From Rhynchonema sp. JSB1_4 (taxonomy: Eukaryota > Nematoda > Chromadorea > Monhysterida > Xyalidae): a DNA stretch of 64,000 nucleotides. The position numbers and the translations under genes are program-made. The DNA lies in the NCBI GenBank assembly GCA_030248065.1, contig JASAMV010001103.1, positions 1 to 64,000 of the forward strand, written 5' to 3'. The notes below the pieces were generated by a model. It was given only the letters and a program-made list of their open reading frames with translations, was not told where the DNA came from and searched no databases. Position 1 is the stretch's first letter. The number at the start of each line of letters is the position of its first letter. Below are positions 12,336 to 42,609 of the stretch, in pieces.

Positions 12336-13534
12336 GAAAGCCAAAAAATGAAAATATATGAACATGTATGTACCCCATTACACAAAACCTTGCTTGGAGT
12401 GCGCGTGAGCTAACGTGGGAACGAAAGGCGAGCCCAGAACACGCAAACGAATTGCAATAAACTTGTTTTTACGCAGTTGTGTGACCTGAGGTACCGTAAC
12501 GCAAGGTATAGGTGACCTAGCTGCGTTTGCGATCGTGTCACGCACTGACTGCTGATGTTTCACCAAATATATACAAATGCGATTGCATTGCAGGCATATT
12601 GGTGTTTGATACTGTTGGTTGAAGCAATAAATTAAAATATTGCAACATTCTAAGTTCACAACAAAGAAAGCAAAACTTTTCTCACTTCCCAGTTTATATG
12701 CGTAAACAACGCACAACTGACATTGTGTTCAAAAATGTATTTAAAACCATACCGTGAGTAATTGCGCTATTTTGATGTTCTATCGTTGCTATCGAAAATG
12801 CAAAGTGCCGGGTCAGAAAACTACAGACGGGTTGTGTTGTGGTTGTATTTTTTGTAAAAATTCAGTTTTTATCACCCATACGTGCATGCGGCACTATCAT
12901 TAAATAAAAAACGCGGTAGGAGTTACATGCCGAATAACAAGTAATTTCGTGAAGAAACGAAATAAGAATGCTCTTTTGGAAGAAACCTGCTTCTAAGTAC
13001 GGGTGTTATAGTGGTGTGAGAAATATAGGAGGAACTAACAAGCTTATTGTCATTACACACCACATTACAGCTCTAAATGTCTAGCGCTGCAGTCTGGTTT
13101 TCTGGTTTGCGCGCCTTTTTGAAGGTCAACTTACTCATACACGTTTAAGTGTGTATTGATAATCAAAAGCGTCTGAAGGCGAAAAAACATCTTTGAGAAT
13201 GTGCTCCTACTAGTGTGACCACAACTATGTATGCACTTCATTTTTTTCAGCAGAAATATAAATATATATAATAAATAACAATAATAAATAAATTTACGCT
13301 TGTCGATCCCATTTAAATATATTTTAAATGTGTACTACATTGCACAATTCATCAATTCTTCATACTTAATCGCATTTTAAACCTGGAATGTCTAATGCCA
13401 AAATGATAACCCCCAAAATCAAGCAGAAAACGCTTGAAAGCCCGACTAGTTGACCACAAGATACCAGAAATACAGAGGAACAAAAATAGAGAAAACAGTA
13501 AAACGGAAACACAGAAAAGCACAACAAACAAGTA

Positions 13535-13658
13535 TGGTCTTATAGTGCGGTGGACAAATAAAGTCGTCAAATGACATGTATTATTTCCCGGGCCCGTTCA
13601 GGGCTCATGTATTATTGCTTAATTTGGCGACAAGATTTGACTGTATTTGACGACAGCC
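13535..13658. mobile_element. Core-family foldback MITE
   Basis: Ends GGTCTTATAGTGCGG and GACGACAGCC with core CATGTATTATTTCCCGGGCC. The mirror copy is at 37,829-37,950, where the core is closer to the family form. Confidence 0.7.
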
Positions 13659-14703
13659 CAAATGTGCACGACAGGCAAGCACAAAAAAATAAAATATTCC
13701 GCATCTACAGGGATGAAAAGTCGAAAATAGCAGGAGCTCAGCTGCTAATGTATAATACCACAGAAGTCCCACCCACATCCTCCTGTGTGTGCCTGAAGCA
13801 GCCTCGGGTGAAACAGCAGTCAGAAATTTCAGTGCGCCAGCCTGAACTTTTTCACATCAATAAGATCATGTGGACGTGGTTCCGCCAAACGCCTACAAGT
13901 TCTGTTCTCTGTTTTCAAAAAAAAATCCGTTTTTCCTCTCGCTGTTTCACCCACGCACCACAGGAGTCTAAGCAGATGCAAAATAAAACAATGTGCGCTC
14001 ACAAAATGCACACAACAAAGGCATTATTACAGTTATCCGACATGGTTCATGCATAAATCATTCAAACAACACCACAGCTATGCAAGCCAATCGACTCACA
14101 TGTAAGCACAACAAACAAACAAAAAACTAAGCATTCCTGTCACGTCAAAACTGCTTACAATTTGCCCAAAACAACAACAACAATTACTGCATAATCTCAT
14201 GGCTTGTGGCCGGTTGTCATGCTGCTCTGAGTTAAAACACAGAGTATAGCAGCTGGGGAAAGAAACGTTTTGGCACAAACACCGAAAAAATCACATGAGA
14301 AAATCAAGTTTGAAGAAAACAATAAATACTGCGTGAAAATGTAGTGAACAACATAAGCAGTAAAGGAGAAGTTTAATGACACCTATATTTCGGACAAGCA
14401 CACACACACACACACACCAAAATATTACAATATCACCAAAGACCTGAAAGACAATACCATTCAATCTAAAGTCAGTCGAATTCTGACATTGAACAAATTA
14501 GAATGTATCATGCTTGCTGACTCAGGGTCGTTCTAATTCACAAACCAGCTCCGCAAGGCAATCGGATATTGCAAACATTTTCTAACTCATTCTGAACCGG
14601 TTTCAAACCAGTACCCTGCGATGAGTCGCCATTCCAACATACTGTAGCTCAATACAAAAATCCGACTAAACAAGTGCACACATTCATCCAGCTGGTCGAT
14701 GTT

Positions 14704-24329
<9,626 letters not shown>

Positions 24330-26200
24330 CTGCAATAGAGAGTCGATATTTTGAAAAATTTTATTGTGGACACATAACACATGTTGTATTATACGTATTT
24401 GTTGTGCGTGGTAAAGGATATGTAGACAGACACTAAATTACACTGGCGGACGGTTTTTTATATTTCTGAAAAAACCCGGAAAAAAACCGAACAAAACAAC
24501 GAAAAAAACCGATAAATAACCGCAGTGTATAAGGATAGGGGAAGCCCAAATAAGGTATTTTTGACACATAGTAATGTTAGCACAGCACTCAGTGGTCCTA
24601 TGGGTGTTTTTGATGCTTGTTGTAACTAAAACTTGCAAGCCACATACATGCCCCGCTTGGCTAAAGTTGTTCTGAACAAAAATATTTCCCAACTTCAGTC
24701 AAAAATTGGAAAATTTCGTGAAAAAAGACCTGTTTCCCGGAGGCTGAGGTTTTTTCGCCTTTTTTTCGTCCCAGATGGCACGGTTTTTTCGTGAAAAAAA
24801 ACAGTTTTTTTCCATCCGCCAGCATAACTATATATTTGGAAAAGAAAAGAAACCTTTTCACCGGGCTCCCACAATACCTCCGACTGGAGTAGTTCTGATT
24901 TCCCCGGGATCTCACACACCCAAAGCAATAGAACATTATATAGTTGCGAACAACCGGTTGTTTATATTTTGTGGAAAAAACCCGAAAAAATTCCAGAGTA
25001 TAAATTTCCAGTCAGGGTATCAAATAACAGGTGGTGAAACTACAGGTACAGGGTATTTTACCCTAAAACTGATGTGAACCTGGTGCAAACACTATGTTAC
25101 TTCCCGGAAAAAACGTTTTTTTTTCGAAAAATTTTTTTTTACCGAAGCCCGGAAAAATACGTTTTTAGTTTTCCAAGTGGCAACTTTTGGAAAAAACCGG
25201 TTTTTTCCAAAAATTTCCGAGATACTTTCAAAGCTTGCGAAAGGATGTTGTCAAAACTAATGTAAATCGGTGCTAAACAGTTCAAAATGACCTTCGGAAA
25301 AAAACCGTTTTTTTCCACGAAAAATAAAAAACGGTTCTTTATGACAGTATAGGTACAGTAGGTTGCCGCCCCGCCTGGGTAGCTACACCACTGCATGCTG
25401 GTACAGTAGGTAGGTCACCGCCGGGCGGCTGGTACAGTAAGTTGTGATTTTTGGCTCAAAATGGTATAAAATCGGTAGTTTTCAATCAAAATAGGCGAAA
25501 ATAGCGCGCATCGCGCGAAATTAGTGTTTTAGAGAACATTTTCATCAATATTTAGACCTAAAAATTTTTGTTCCCCCCTAGCTCGGCCGGTACAGTAGGT
25601 AGGTTGCCGCCCCACATTTTTGGTGGTACAGTAGGTTGCCGCCCTGCCTGGGCAGCTACTACACCACTGTAGTGGCTGGGGGGATGGGGGGTGGATAAGG
25701 GGTATCTATCTCGAGTCAACCCTTAGGGGGGAGGATGGGGGGAAGGGTATCTATCTCGAGCCGACCCCAAAGGGTATCTCGAGTAAGTAGATTTATGGTT
25801 TTCAAAGGCAAAAATAGGTGTTTTTCGAACTCGGGACCCCCCAAAAATCGCGCGAAACACCCAAAAATGGTCATTTAAGGCCAATTTTCGGCAAAAATGT
25901 CAAAAAATTGCATGCGAAAAACGGCCTTTTTTCGCCTTTTGACGGACCATAGGGGTATCTTGGGTAGCCTCTGGGGGTATCTCGAGTAAGTGCGAAACCT
26001 TCCCCCCCTAGGGTATCTTGGGTCGATTGGCCTGCCACCACACTGTAGACTGTACCAGTGCTGTGGCTGGGGGGGGGGGGGGGGGCGCCCCCCAATGGTA
26101 CCTACCCGCCCCGGCTTGGTACGCTACCCCCCTACCCGCCCCTCTGACCCTACCCCCCTCCCGCCCCGCCCTGTACCCTACCCGCCCCATTTTTTACCCC
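24330..26200. other. 5' flank of left mannosidase, GC-skewed low-complexity repeats
   Basis: No gene is seen. The outer half is rich in short hairpins of the form GGAAAAAACCGGTTTTTTCC. The inner half is GC-rich with repeated GGTACAGTAGGTAGGTTGCC motifs, GGGTATCTCGAG repeats, and CAGTGGTGTAGC-type ends typical of the local hAT elements. It mirrors 27,240-29,191 with many small indels. Confidence 0.6.
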
Positions 26201-27239
26201 AAAACAATGGTGTAGCTGGGGAGGGGTGGGGGGTCCCCCAAGCAGTAGGTAGGTTGCCGCCCCTCGCCTGGTACAGTAGGTAGGTTCCGCCCCTCCCCTG
26301 GTGCAGTAGGAGTTCCGCCCCACCTAACTTTTCACCAAAACATTCATTTTTGGCTTAAAATTGCATAAAATTAGCATATTTGTCTGTAAATAGGCGAAAT
26401 CGCGCGCTGCGCGCGAAATTAGTGTTTTAGGCCACATTTTCTTCAGTATTTAGACATAAAAAATTTCGGTTTCCAGATGACCCCCCAAGTGGACGACCCC
26501 CCCAGCTCGCTGGTACAGTAGGTAGGTTCCGCCCCGCATTTTGGGTGGACAGTAGGTTGCCGCCCCACCTGGTAGCTACACCATGCCCAAATGCCCATTT
26601 TTCGGTCAAAAATGCCCAATTTCGACTAAACCCTAAAGGCAAAAAATCTCGCGCCGCGCGCGATATATGCACTTTTTAGACATAAAAACACACCGAAAAA
26701 CTTTGTTGTACCCTACCCGCCCCGAAAAATCTTCCCCCCTCCCCCCCCAAACCGCATTTCCCCTCCCCCCAAAATCCCAGGTACACTACCCCCCTACCCG
26801 CCCCGATTTTTTCCACGTACGTACCCTACCCCCCCGCAAGAGCCACACACTCACTGTACTACACTCTGGTTCGTTAGAGATCAATTATAAGATTGGAATC
26901 AGCATTGGCGCGGCCGGGCCCACCTCGGCAGCGGCCGGCACCCTTTGGCTCTGCGGTCGATCGAAATTAAACCCTAAACAAATTGAGCCGTGTTCTGTGA
27001 ACAGGTTTCTTGAGATCATGCAGTGTCGTTGGCAATATCGGCCCCGACTGTCGGTCATGCGGCCAGAGAACCATTTTGGTGAAGTAAGGCGATTGGTCAA
27101 ATGCAAATCAATGGAGATTCAGAAGAGCGGAAATAAAATTTGCCAGGGGAAGGGGAAGATCATCGGTCGTCGACCTTGTTTTCTGAGTTTCAAGTTTCAA
27201 GTTCGATTGAATCAAAGTCGAAAAAGGGCAAAAGTTTTG
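26201..27239. other. Palindrome spacer (axis), about 1 kb
   Basis: This is the only part of the 40-kb structure without an inverted partner. Its ends are GC-rich with TACCCGCCCC and GTAGGTAGGTTCCGCCCC repeats. The middle (about 26,870-27,230) is ordinary single-copy DNA with no recognisable exon. The two mannosidase copies read away from it, so promoter elements may lie here or in the inner arms, but none is identifiable. Confidence 0.7.
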
Positions 27240-29191
27240 GGGGTAAAAATCGGGGCGGGTAGGGTACCAGGGCGGGGCGGGTGTGGGGGGGTAGGGTACC
27301 AGAGCGGGGCGGGTAGGGGGGTAGCGTACCAGGCCGGGGCGGGTACGGTACCATTGGGGGGGGGGGACCCCCACCCCCCCAGCCACAGCACTGGTACCGC
27401 CAGTGTGGTGGCAGGCCAATCGACCCAAGATACCCTAGGGGGGAAGGTTTCGGACTTACTCGAGATACCCCCAGAGGCTACCCAAGATACCCCTATGGTC
27501 CGTCAAAAGGCGAAAAAAGGCCGTTTTTCGCATGCAATTTTACTGCAAAATTGGCCTAAAAACGGGTATTTTTTGACATTTTTGCCGAAAATTGGCCTTA
27601 AATGACCATTTTTGGGTGTTTCGCGCGATTTTTGGGGGGTCCCGAGGTCGAAAAACACCTATTTTTGCCTTTGAAAACCATAAATCTACTTACTCGAGAT
27701 ACCCTTTGGGGTCGGCTCGAGATAGATACCCTTCCCCCATCCTCCCCCCTAAGGGTTGACTGGAGATAGATACCCCTTATCCACCCCCCATCCCCCCAGC
27801 CACTACAGTGGTGTAGTAGCTGCCCAGGCAGGGCGCCAACCTACTGTACCACCAAAAATGTGGGGCGGCAACCTACCTACTGTACCGGCCGAGCTAGGGG
27901 GGAACAAAAATTTTTAGGTCTAAATATTGATGAAAATGTTCTCTAAAACACTAATTTCGCGCGATGCGCGCTATTTTTCGACTATTTGGATTGAAAACTA
28001 CCGATTTTATACCATTTTGAGCCAAAAATCACAACTTACTGTACCAGCCGCCCGGCGGTGACCTACCTACTGTACCAGCATGCAGTGGTGTAGCTACCCA
28101 GGCGGGGCGGCAACCTACTGTACCTATACTGTCATAAAGAACCGTTTTTTATTTTTCGTGAAAAAAAACGGTTTTTTTCCGAAGGTCATTTTGAACTGTT
28201 TAGCACCGATTTACATTAATTTTGACAACATCCTTTCGCAAGCTTTGAAAGTATCTCGGAAATTTTTGGAAAAAACCGGTTTTTTTCCAAAAGTTGCCAC
28301 TTGGAAAACTAAAAACGTATTTTTCCGGGCTTCGGTAAAAAAATTTTTTTCGAAAAAAAAAACGTTTGTTCCGGCCCGCAAGTACACATAGTGTCTTTGC
28401 ACCAGGCTTCACGTCAGTTTTTAGGGTCAAAATACCCAGTACCTGTTAGTTTCACCACCTGTTATTTGATACCCTGTACTGGAAATTTATACTCTGGAAT
28501 TTTTTCGGGTTTTTTTCCACAAAATATAAACAACCGGTTGTTTCGCAACTATATAATGTTCTATTGCTTTGGGTGTGTGAGATCCCGGGCGAAATTACAG
28601 AACATTACATTCCAGTCCGGCAGGTCATTGTGTCAGGGCCAGCCCGGTTGACAAAGGTTTCTTTTCTTTTCCAAATATATAGTGTATGCTGGCGGATGGA
28701 AAAAAACTGTTTTTTTTCACGAAAAAACCGGGTCCATCTGGGACGTGAAAAAAAGGCGAAAAAACCTCAGCCTCCGGGAAACATCGGTCTTTTTTCACGA
28801 AATTTTCCAATTTTTGACTGAAGTTGGGAAATATTTTTGTTCAGAACAACTTTAGCCAAGCGCGGGCAATGTCAATGTGGCTTGTTTCAAGTATTTTAGT
28901 TACAACAAGCATCAAAAACACCCATAGGCACCACTGTAGTGTCTGTGCTAACATTATTATGTGTCAAAAAATACCTTATTTGGGCTTCCCCTATCCTTAT
29001 ACACTGCGGTTATTTATCGGTTTTTTTTCGTTGTTTTGTTCGGTTTTTTTCCGGGTTTTTTCACGAAATATAAAAAACCGGTTTTCCGCCAGTGTAATTT
29101 AGTGTCTGTCTACATATCCTTTGCCACGCACAACTGTTACGTGTTATGTGTCCACAATAAAATTTTTCAAAATATCGACTCTCTATTGCAG
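27240..29191. other. 5' flank of right mannosidase
   Basis: Mirror of 24,330-26,200: GC-rich repeats near the axis and GGAAAAAACCGG-type hairpins nearer the gene. A first exon supplying the mannosidase start codon should lie in this stretch or be fused to exon 1, whose frame stays open upstream of 29,192. No start could be chosen with confidence. Confidence 0.5.
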
Positions 29192-36574
<7,383 letters not shown>

Positions 36575-36641
36575 AACATCGACCAGCTGGATGAATGTGT
36601 GCACTGGTTTGGTCGAATTTTTGTATTGAGCTACAGTATGT

Positions 36642-36831
36642 AAAGGCAAACTACGCCAACACGAGCCCGATTTCGGAGGTGGTAGATTAGTGAAACATTC
36701 ACACGTGGCTGCTGATTTGGGAAACGTTACACGTTGTGGAATACAACGTGGTGCATGAGGATTTCTCTTTCTTTGCGTTTCGCTAGTGCACCAACTCCGA
36801 AATCGGGCTCGTGTTTGCGTAGTTTGCCTTT
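36642..36831. mobile_element. CCGATTTCGGA foldback element, right-only copy with ATGT duplication
   Basis: Ends AAAGGCAAACTACGCCAACA and GCGTAGTTTGCCTTT are flanked by ATGT on both sides. The left arm keeps the empty site (CAGTATGTTGG read on the minus strand near 14,637). It lies about 70 bp beyond the mannosidase stop codon. Confidence 0.85.
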
Positions 36832-37828
36832 ATGTTGGAATGGCGACTCAGCACAGGGTACTGGTTTGAAACCGGTTCAGAATGGGTTAGAGCGGGAAAT
36901 GTTTGCAACATCCGATTGCCTTGCGGACGTGGTTTGTGAATTAGAACGACCCTGAGTCAGCAAGCACGACGCATTCTAATTTGTTCAATGTCAGAATTCG
37001 ACTGACTTTAGATTGAATGGTATTGTCTTTCAGGTCTTTTTGGTGATATTTTAATATTTTGATGTGTGTGTGTGTTTGTCCGAAATATAGGTGTCATTAA
37101 TAAACTTCTCCTTTACTGCTTATGTTGTTCACTACATTTTCACGCAGTATTTATTGTTTTCTTCGAACTTGAATTTTTTCTCGTGTGATTTTTTCGGTGT
37201 TTGTGCCAAAACGTTTCTTTCCCCCAGCTGCTATACTCTGTGTTTTAACTCAGAGCAGCATGACAAAACCGGCCGCAAGCCATGAGATTATGCAGTAATT
37301 GTTGTTGTTGTTTTGGGCAAATTGTAAGCAGTTTTGACGTGACAGGAATGCTTAGTTTTTTGTTTGTTTGTTGTGCTTACATGTGAGTCGATTGGCTTGC
37401 ATAGCTGTGGTGTTGTTTGAATGATTTATGTATGAACCATGTCGGATAACTGTAATAATGCCTTTGTTGTGTGCATTTTGTGAGCGCACATTGTTTTATT
37501 TTGCACCTGCTTTGACTCCTGTGGTGCGTGGGTGAAACAGCGAGAGGAAAAACGGATTTTTTTGAAAACAGAGAACAGAACTTGTAGGCGTTTGGCGGAA
37601 CCACGTCCACATGATCTTATTGATGTGAAAAAGTTCAGGCTGGCGCACTGAAATTTCTGACTGCTGTTTCACCCGAGGCTGCTTCAGGCACACACAGGAG
37701 GATGTGGGTGGGACTTCTGTTGTATTATATATTAGCAGCTGAGCTCCTGCTATTTTCGACTTTTCATCCCTGTAGATAAGATGCGGAAATATTTTATTTT
37801 TTTTGTGCTTGCCTGTCGTGCATATTTG

Positions 37829-37950
37829 GGCTGTCGTCAAATACAGTCAAATCTTTTCCCAAATTAAGCAATAATACATGAGCCCTGAACGAGCGCGAGA
37901 AATACTACATGTGATTTGACGACTTGATTTGTCCACCGCACTATAAGACC
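37829..37950. mobile_element. Core-family foldback MITE
   Basis: GGCTGTCGTCAAATACAG begins and GTCCACCGCACTATAAGACC ends the element; the core reads AACGAGCGCGAGAAATACTA. Mirror of 13,535-13,658. Confidence 0.7.
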
Positions 37951-39159
37951 ATACTTGTTTGTTGTGCTTTTCTGTGTTTCCGTTTCCTGTTTTCTCTATT
38001 TTTGTTCCTCTGTATTTCTGGTATCTTGTGGTCAACTAGTCGGGCTTTCAAGCGTTTTCTGCTTGATTTTGGGGTTTATCATTTTGGCATTAGACATTCC
38101 AGGTTTAAAATGCGATTAAGTATGAAGAATTGTTGAATTGTGCAATGTAGTACACATTTAAAATATATGTAAATGGGATCAACAAGCGTAAATATATTTA
38201 TTATTATTATTTATTATATATATTTATATTTCTGCTGAAAAAATGAAGTGCATACATAGTTGTGGTCACACTAGTAGGAGCACATTCTCAAAGATGTGTT
38301 TTTCGCCTTCAGACGCTTTTGATTATCAATACACACTTAAACGTGTATGAGTAACTTGACCTTCAAAAAGGCGCGCAAACCAGAAAGCCAGACTGCAGCG
38401 CCAGACATTTAGAGCTGTAATGTGGTGTGTAATGACAATAAACTTGTTAGTTCCTCCTATATTTCTCACACCACTATAACACCCGTACTTAGAAGCAGGT
38501 TTCTTCCAAAAGAGCATTCTTATTTCGTTTCTTCACAAAATTACTTGTTATTCGGCGTGTAATTCCTACCGCGTTTTTTATTTAATGACAGTGCCGCATG
38601 CACGTATGGGTGATAAAAACTGAATTTTTGCAAAAAATACGACCACAACACAACCCGTCTGTAGTTTTCTGACCCGGCACTTTGCATTTTCGATAGCAAC
38701 GATAGAACATCGAAATAGCGCAATTACTCACGGTATGGTTTTAAATACATTTTTAAACACGATGTCAGTTGTGCGTTGCTTACGCATTTTAACTGGGAAG
38801 TGAGAAAAGTTTTGCTTTCTTTGTTGTGAACTTAGAATGTTGCAATATTTTAATTTATTGCTTCAACCAGTTTGAAATCAGTATCAAACACCAATATGCC
38901 TGCAATGCAATCGCATTTGTATATATTTGGTGAAACATCAGCAGTCAGTGCGTGACACGATACGCAAACGCAGCTAGGTCACCTATACCTTACGTTACGG
39001 TACCTCAGGTCACACAACTGCGTAAAAACAAGTTTATTGCTATTCGTTTGCGTGTTCTGGGCTCGCCTTTCGTTCCCACGTTAGCTCACGCGCACTCCAA
39101 GCAAGGTTTTGTTGTGTAATGGGGTACATACATGTACATATGTTTTCATTTTTTGGCTT

Positions 39160-39367
39160 TCTACCTTACTGATGGTAACCGTGCTGGTTGAACTTCGGCT
39201 GACAGTACTGCCGTCAAATCAAGTAGTCGTAACTTTGTCATCAAATCAAGCCATAATGCGTGAGCTCCAAATGCGCACGAGAAATAATACATGTGACTTG
39301 AATACTTGATTTAACGACCGGGCTATTAGCCGAAGTTCAACCAGCACGGTTACCATCAGAAAGGTAT
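39160..39367. mobile_element. Foldback element containing a core-family MITE (right)
   Basis: Outer arms ACCTTACTGATGGTAACCG and CGGTTACCATCAGAAAGGT enclose the MITE 39,197-39,331, whose core AATGCGCACGAGAAATAATA precedes CATG. Mirror of 12,142-12,335. Confidence 0.7.
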
Positions 39368-39559
39368 CTAAGCCTGAACTTCGCCCAAAGCATACACATT
39401 GTATAGTTCGCCTAATTGCTCATGAGACGCTTTTTCGTTACTGTTCACTGGCTCCGACATGGTTTTGCACGTGTCTTTTTATCTGGGAATTGATCAGCGG
39501 AGGAGCAGCAAAATCTGAGCAAATCAACTTAAAAAAGTCTCATGAGCAATCGGTTGAAC

Positions 39560-40265
39560 CAGTGGTTTTTAAAAAAAAATTTTTTTTTATTAAAAAAATT
39601 TTAAAAAAAATTCGTTTGAAAAGTTAAAAAAATTTTTTTTTTACTATTTCAAAAATCGAAAATTTCTCTATTTTTTGCTCTAAAAGTGCTATTTTTGCAT
39701 AAAAATTGCTACTGTTGACATCACCTAACCCTACCATGGGTGTATTGGGTGCCATAATCGTTGTTTTGTGGCATCTAGACATAGTGCGCACACTCACAGG
39801 GCCTCTCATATGACCACACACGTACATGTGACTGGGTGGGCATTTATTTATCCATGCCCCAGACCCGCAAGGAGTGATTTTATTTTGTATTCACTGTAAT
39901 TTCACACTATGTGCAGCTTATTTGCATTGGTCGTGTTACCTAGACGTCATAATTTCACCCAAAATTCCCATCCCGAATATCAGAAAGCCATACCATCACA
40001 CCCGCACCACCTGGGGTAGGGTACGGGTGTGTACCTGACTATGGTTGGTACTTATCGACCATTGGATAGCATGGTTTTCGTATCACCTGTGCTTTGTATG
40101 CACTTAGAACACATTATGTAACAAAAGTACCCGTATTTTGTACTTGAGCGCTCATTTTTTATCGTGTTGGGCAGATTTTGGCTGGAATAAAAAAAAAATT
40201 TTAATTAAAAAAATTTTTTTTTTAAAAATGGGGTTCGAATAAAAAAATTTTCTTATTAACCACTG
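39560..40265. mobile_element. hAT-like non-autonomous element, right arm only, 8-bp TSD
   Basis: A 706-bp insertion flanked by GGTTGAAC on both sides (39,552-39,559 and 40,266-40,273). The ends are CAGTGGTTTTTAAAAA and TTATTAACCACTG, followed inward by A/T blocks. The left arm keeps the empty site (one GGTTGAAC on the minus strand near 11,955). An 8-bp duplication with CAGTGG ends is typical of hAT transposons. No transposase frame. Confidence 0.9.
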
Positions 40266-41344
40266 GGTTGAACTATACGTGTAAAATTTTGTTTGGCACT
40301 GTTGCTAATTACATGTCGTAGTCGTTTCTGTCATGGTGAACGGTGCTCATTTACCATAGGTGTAGCGACACTCGAAAGAGTTTTCACACTTGTCTGGCAT
40401 GACAGTTTGCCTCCCTGTGTAACCCTGACGTCGGTTTTGGATTGCAGTTTGTTTCAGCGACGTACCGGAGTTTTCAATATGAAGCCCCAGGGGCTCTATT
40501 GGGAAGGATTTTTGAGCGAACGTTCTTGACACTTGATGACATTTAAAACCCATGCGTGCATTGTAGTTCTATTTTAGATTTATTTTTGCTGAGAAAAAAT
40601 GAAAAAAAACCCATGTGGAGAAAACGATTTTTGGGAAACGGCCCCCGGAATGCCCATTTCTGGCGAAGCGGCTCAAAATGGAAAACTCCGGCATAAACGG
40701 GCAAAGAAAAGCGAAAAGACAAGGCGCGCGCTAACCTTTTTAACCCATTTCATTATTTCAGACACATGTCGTAACGTTGGTGGTTTGCTACTATTTGAAT
40801 TAAAATAGTATTTATTCAATACGCACCCAAATAAACGACCAAAAATGACGCTGTCATTTTAACACGACCCGAGCACGCAACGTGTGTGACATTTCGCATG
40901 TGCAAAAAAGCAAATAATGGAATACCACCATAGCCAGCGCGTAAACTACAAATTTCTCGACCTTTGAATGGCATGCGCCATTAGGAAGAACAAATAAATC
41001 AATTCAAAATTTCGTGATTTATTCGGCTGTCAAGAAAACAACAAGATACCAGGCAATCAACGAAAATTAGGAGAGAAAATGTGGCTGGACAATATCTACC
41101 GATTATTTCTACCTTGTGTGCTTTGGACAGCGCAGGTGCGCGCCGCTGATAAAGTTGCAAGAACCTGTGCCAAGGGCCAGAAACTGCAATCAACATCAAA
41201 GGTTGGCCATCTAAAAATTTTGGTGACTTGACATACATATGATGGGTGTATCCAGCTCGTTGTTTTCGGTGCCTGTTAGAGGCTTCATGAGTTCACATGA
41301 ACTCTGACTGGGTATGCGTAAAGGCGGAAGACGGTCTTAAGTTC

Positions 41345-41468
41345 GGCTTACAGTGCTGTGGTCAACTCCCGTCCCAGGTACGATAAAACATGTCGCGGCC
41401 GCATTTATAGGCATGCTTGAGTTGACGGCTTCAGTTGACCACTTGAGTGAACGACTGCAGCATTAGCC
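41345..41468. mobile_element. Core-family foldback MITE, divergent copy (right)
   Basis: Mirror of 10,799-10,914. Ends GGCTTACAGTGCTGTGGTCA and CAGCATTAGCC; the core is diverged (CGATAAAACATGTCGCGGCC). Confidence 0.65.
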
Positions 41469-42523
41469 TGTATATTCATTGCGATATGTATTTGTCACCA
41501 TAAGCGACGTCAAACTGGGCCATAATATTGTCACGTAACTCGGCACACTTGAATTGCCTGATGTCGGGCCGATGAAACAATGCTATTAGACAGGTGTATA
41601 CCTAGCTTGTAGAAGAAACAACTTTTTCGTGCTCGTCAAAAAATGGCAGCGCGAGTGAACGTCGTAGATTCACTTTGGTGTAATAGAAGCCGGAGAATTA
41701 GGCTTGACCCCAACTGAATTTTCGTTGTGGTGACGTGGTGACGAACAAGTGATGTTTCATACCAGTACGCAAGGTGGTAGATCAACAGTTCCGCTTGTAT
41801 CAAAACACTTTCGTGTCCGCGCAGGTGCAATATGGTGAGACGCCGAATTTCACGCTGATGTCACATTGCGATCCCCTTGAAGATTCAGGGTGCGCTCACA
41901 ATTGTCATTGGTTGATGTCGTGTAGAGAATCAGACGATTGGTTGGTTGTCTTATGTTGGGATTCGGGTATAACTGCACTGATTTCATGACTTTGTCCGCG
42001 ATTTTTTTATCTTGGACCGCGCTCGTTAGTGTAACGAACGCGGTTATTTTTCGTCAAACACAACCTGAAAACGTAGAGGTCCCCTTCTAATAGAAGCTCT
42101 GATAGAAAATTTCACTGTCTCCCAGTGAAAATTCGGCAGGTGCACATGTACGTACATTTGTATGGTAACCAACTCATTTTTCGACATGCTATAGCTGTGT
42201 ATGTATAGGTACTTCTGATGTCCTGAATGCTCTCTTTGAGACGCTGCCTTGGAAATTCAGGGGCGCACAATAGGTTTCAGGTAATATTTACACTGTTGCA
42301 TGCAGCGCTTGTGTAATGCAAAGGCAAAGCAACATGAAGTAAACAGCTTAGTGAGTACAGAAATGCGTGTCTGTGTTTTCATCTGCTCAGGGGTGCTGCT
42401 GTATTTCTGTACCCAAAAGCGTTCATGAAAACAGGAAAAAGTAGAGCGAACGCAAAACTTCCCATTATGAAAAAACAGCATTTCTCAATTATAAGAGCAC
42501 GTTCTGTTAGCAACGTGAGTGTC

Positions 42524-42609
42524 CCTTCGATAGCTCAGTTGGTAGAGCGGTGGACTGTAGTGGTGACGCAGTTATCCATAGGTCGCTGGTTCGAATCCGG
42601 CTCGAAGGA
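42524..42609 (+). tRNA. tRNA-Tyr (GTA) with 13-nt intron, right arm
   Basis: Identical in structure to the copy at 9,688-9,773. CCTTCGATAGCTCAGTTGG begins and GGCTCGAAGGA ends the gene. The intron TGGTGACGCAGTT follows CTGTAG, and a T7 run beginning at about 42,613 terminates it. The upstream box AATTATAAGAGCACGTTC is at 42,487-42,504. Confidence 0.95.

Larger units (their letters stand above)
9774..14703. other. Intergenic interval with MITEs (left arm)
   Basis: No gene is convincing here. It holds core-family MITEs at 10,799-10,914, 12,180-12,300 (inside a larger foldback, 12,142-12,335) and 13,535-13,658, AT-rich DNA near 13,250-13,330, and a short CA run near 14,399. Frames at 10,299-10,520 and 11,407-11,658 persist in both arms, but one gains a frameshift in the right arm and neither shows clear exon borders. 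Confidence 0.5.
36836..42523. other. Intergenic interval with MITEs (right arm)
   Basis: Mirror of 9,774-14,637. It holds core-family MITEs at 37,829-37,950, 39,197-39,331 (inside a foldback, 39,160-39,367) and 41,345-41,468, plus the right-only hAT-like element at 39,560-40,265. No convincing gene. Confidence 0.5.

Noticed and set aside
26667..27605. A 312-codon open frame across the palindrome axis
   Set aside because: It crosses GC-rich low-complexity DNA and the arm/spacer border, the mirrored part is also open in other frames, and the translation has no recognisable domain.
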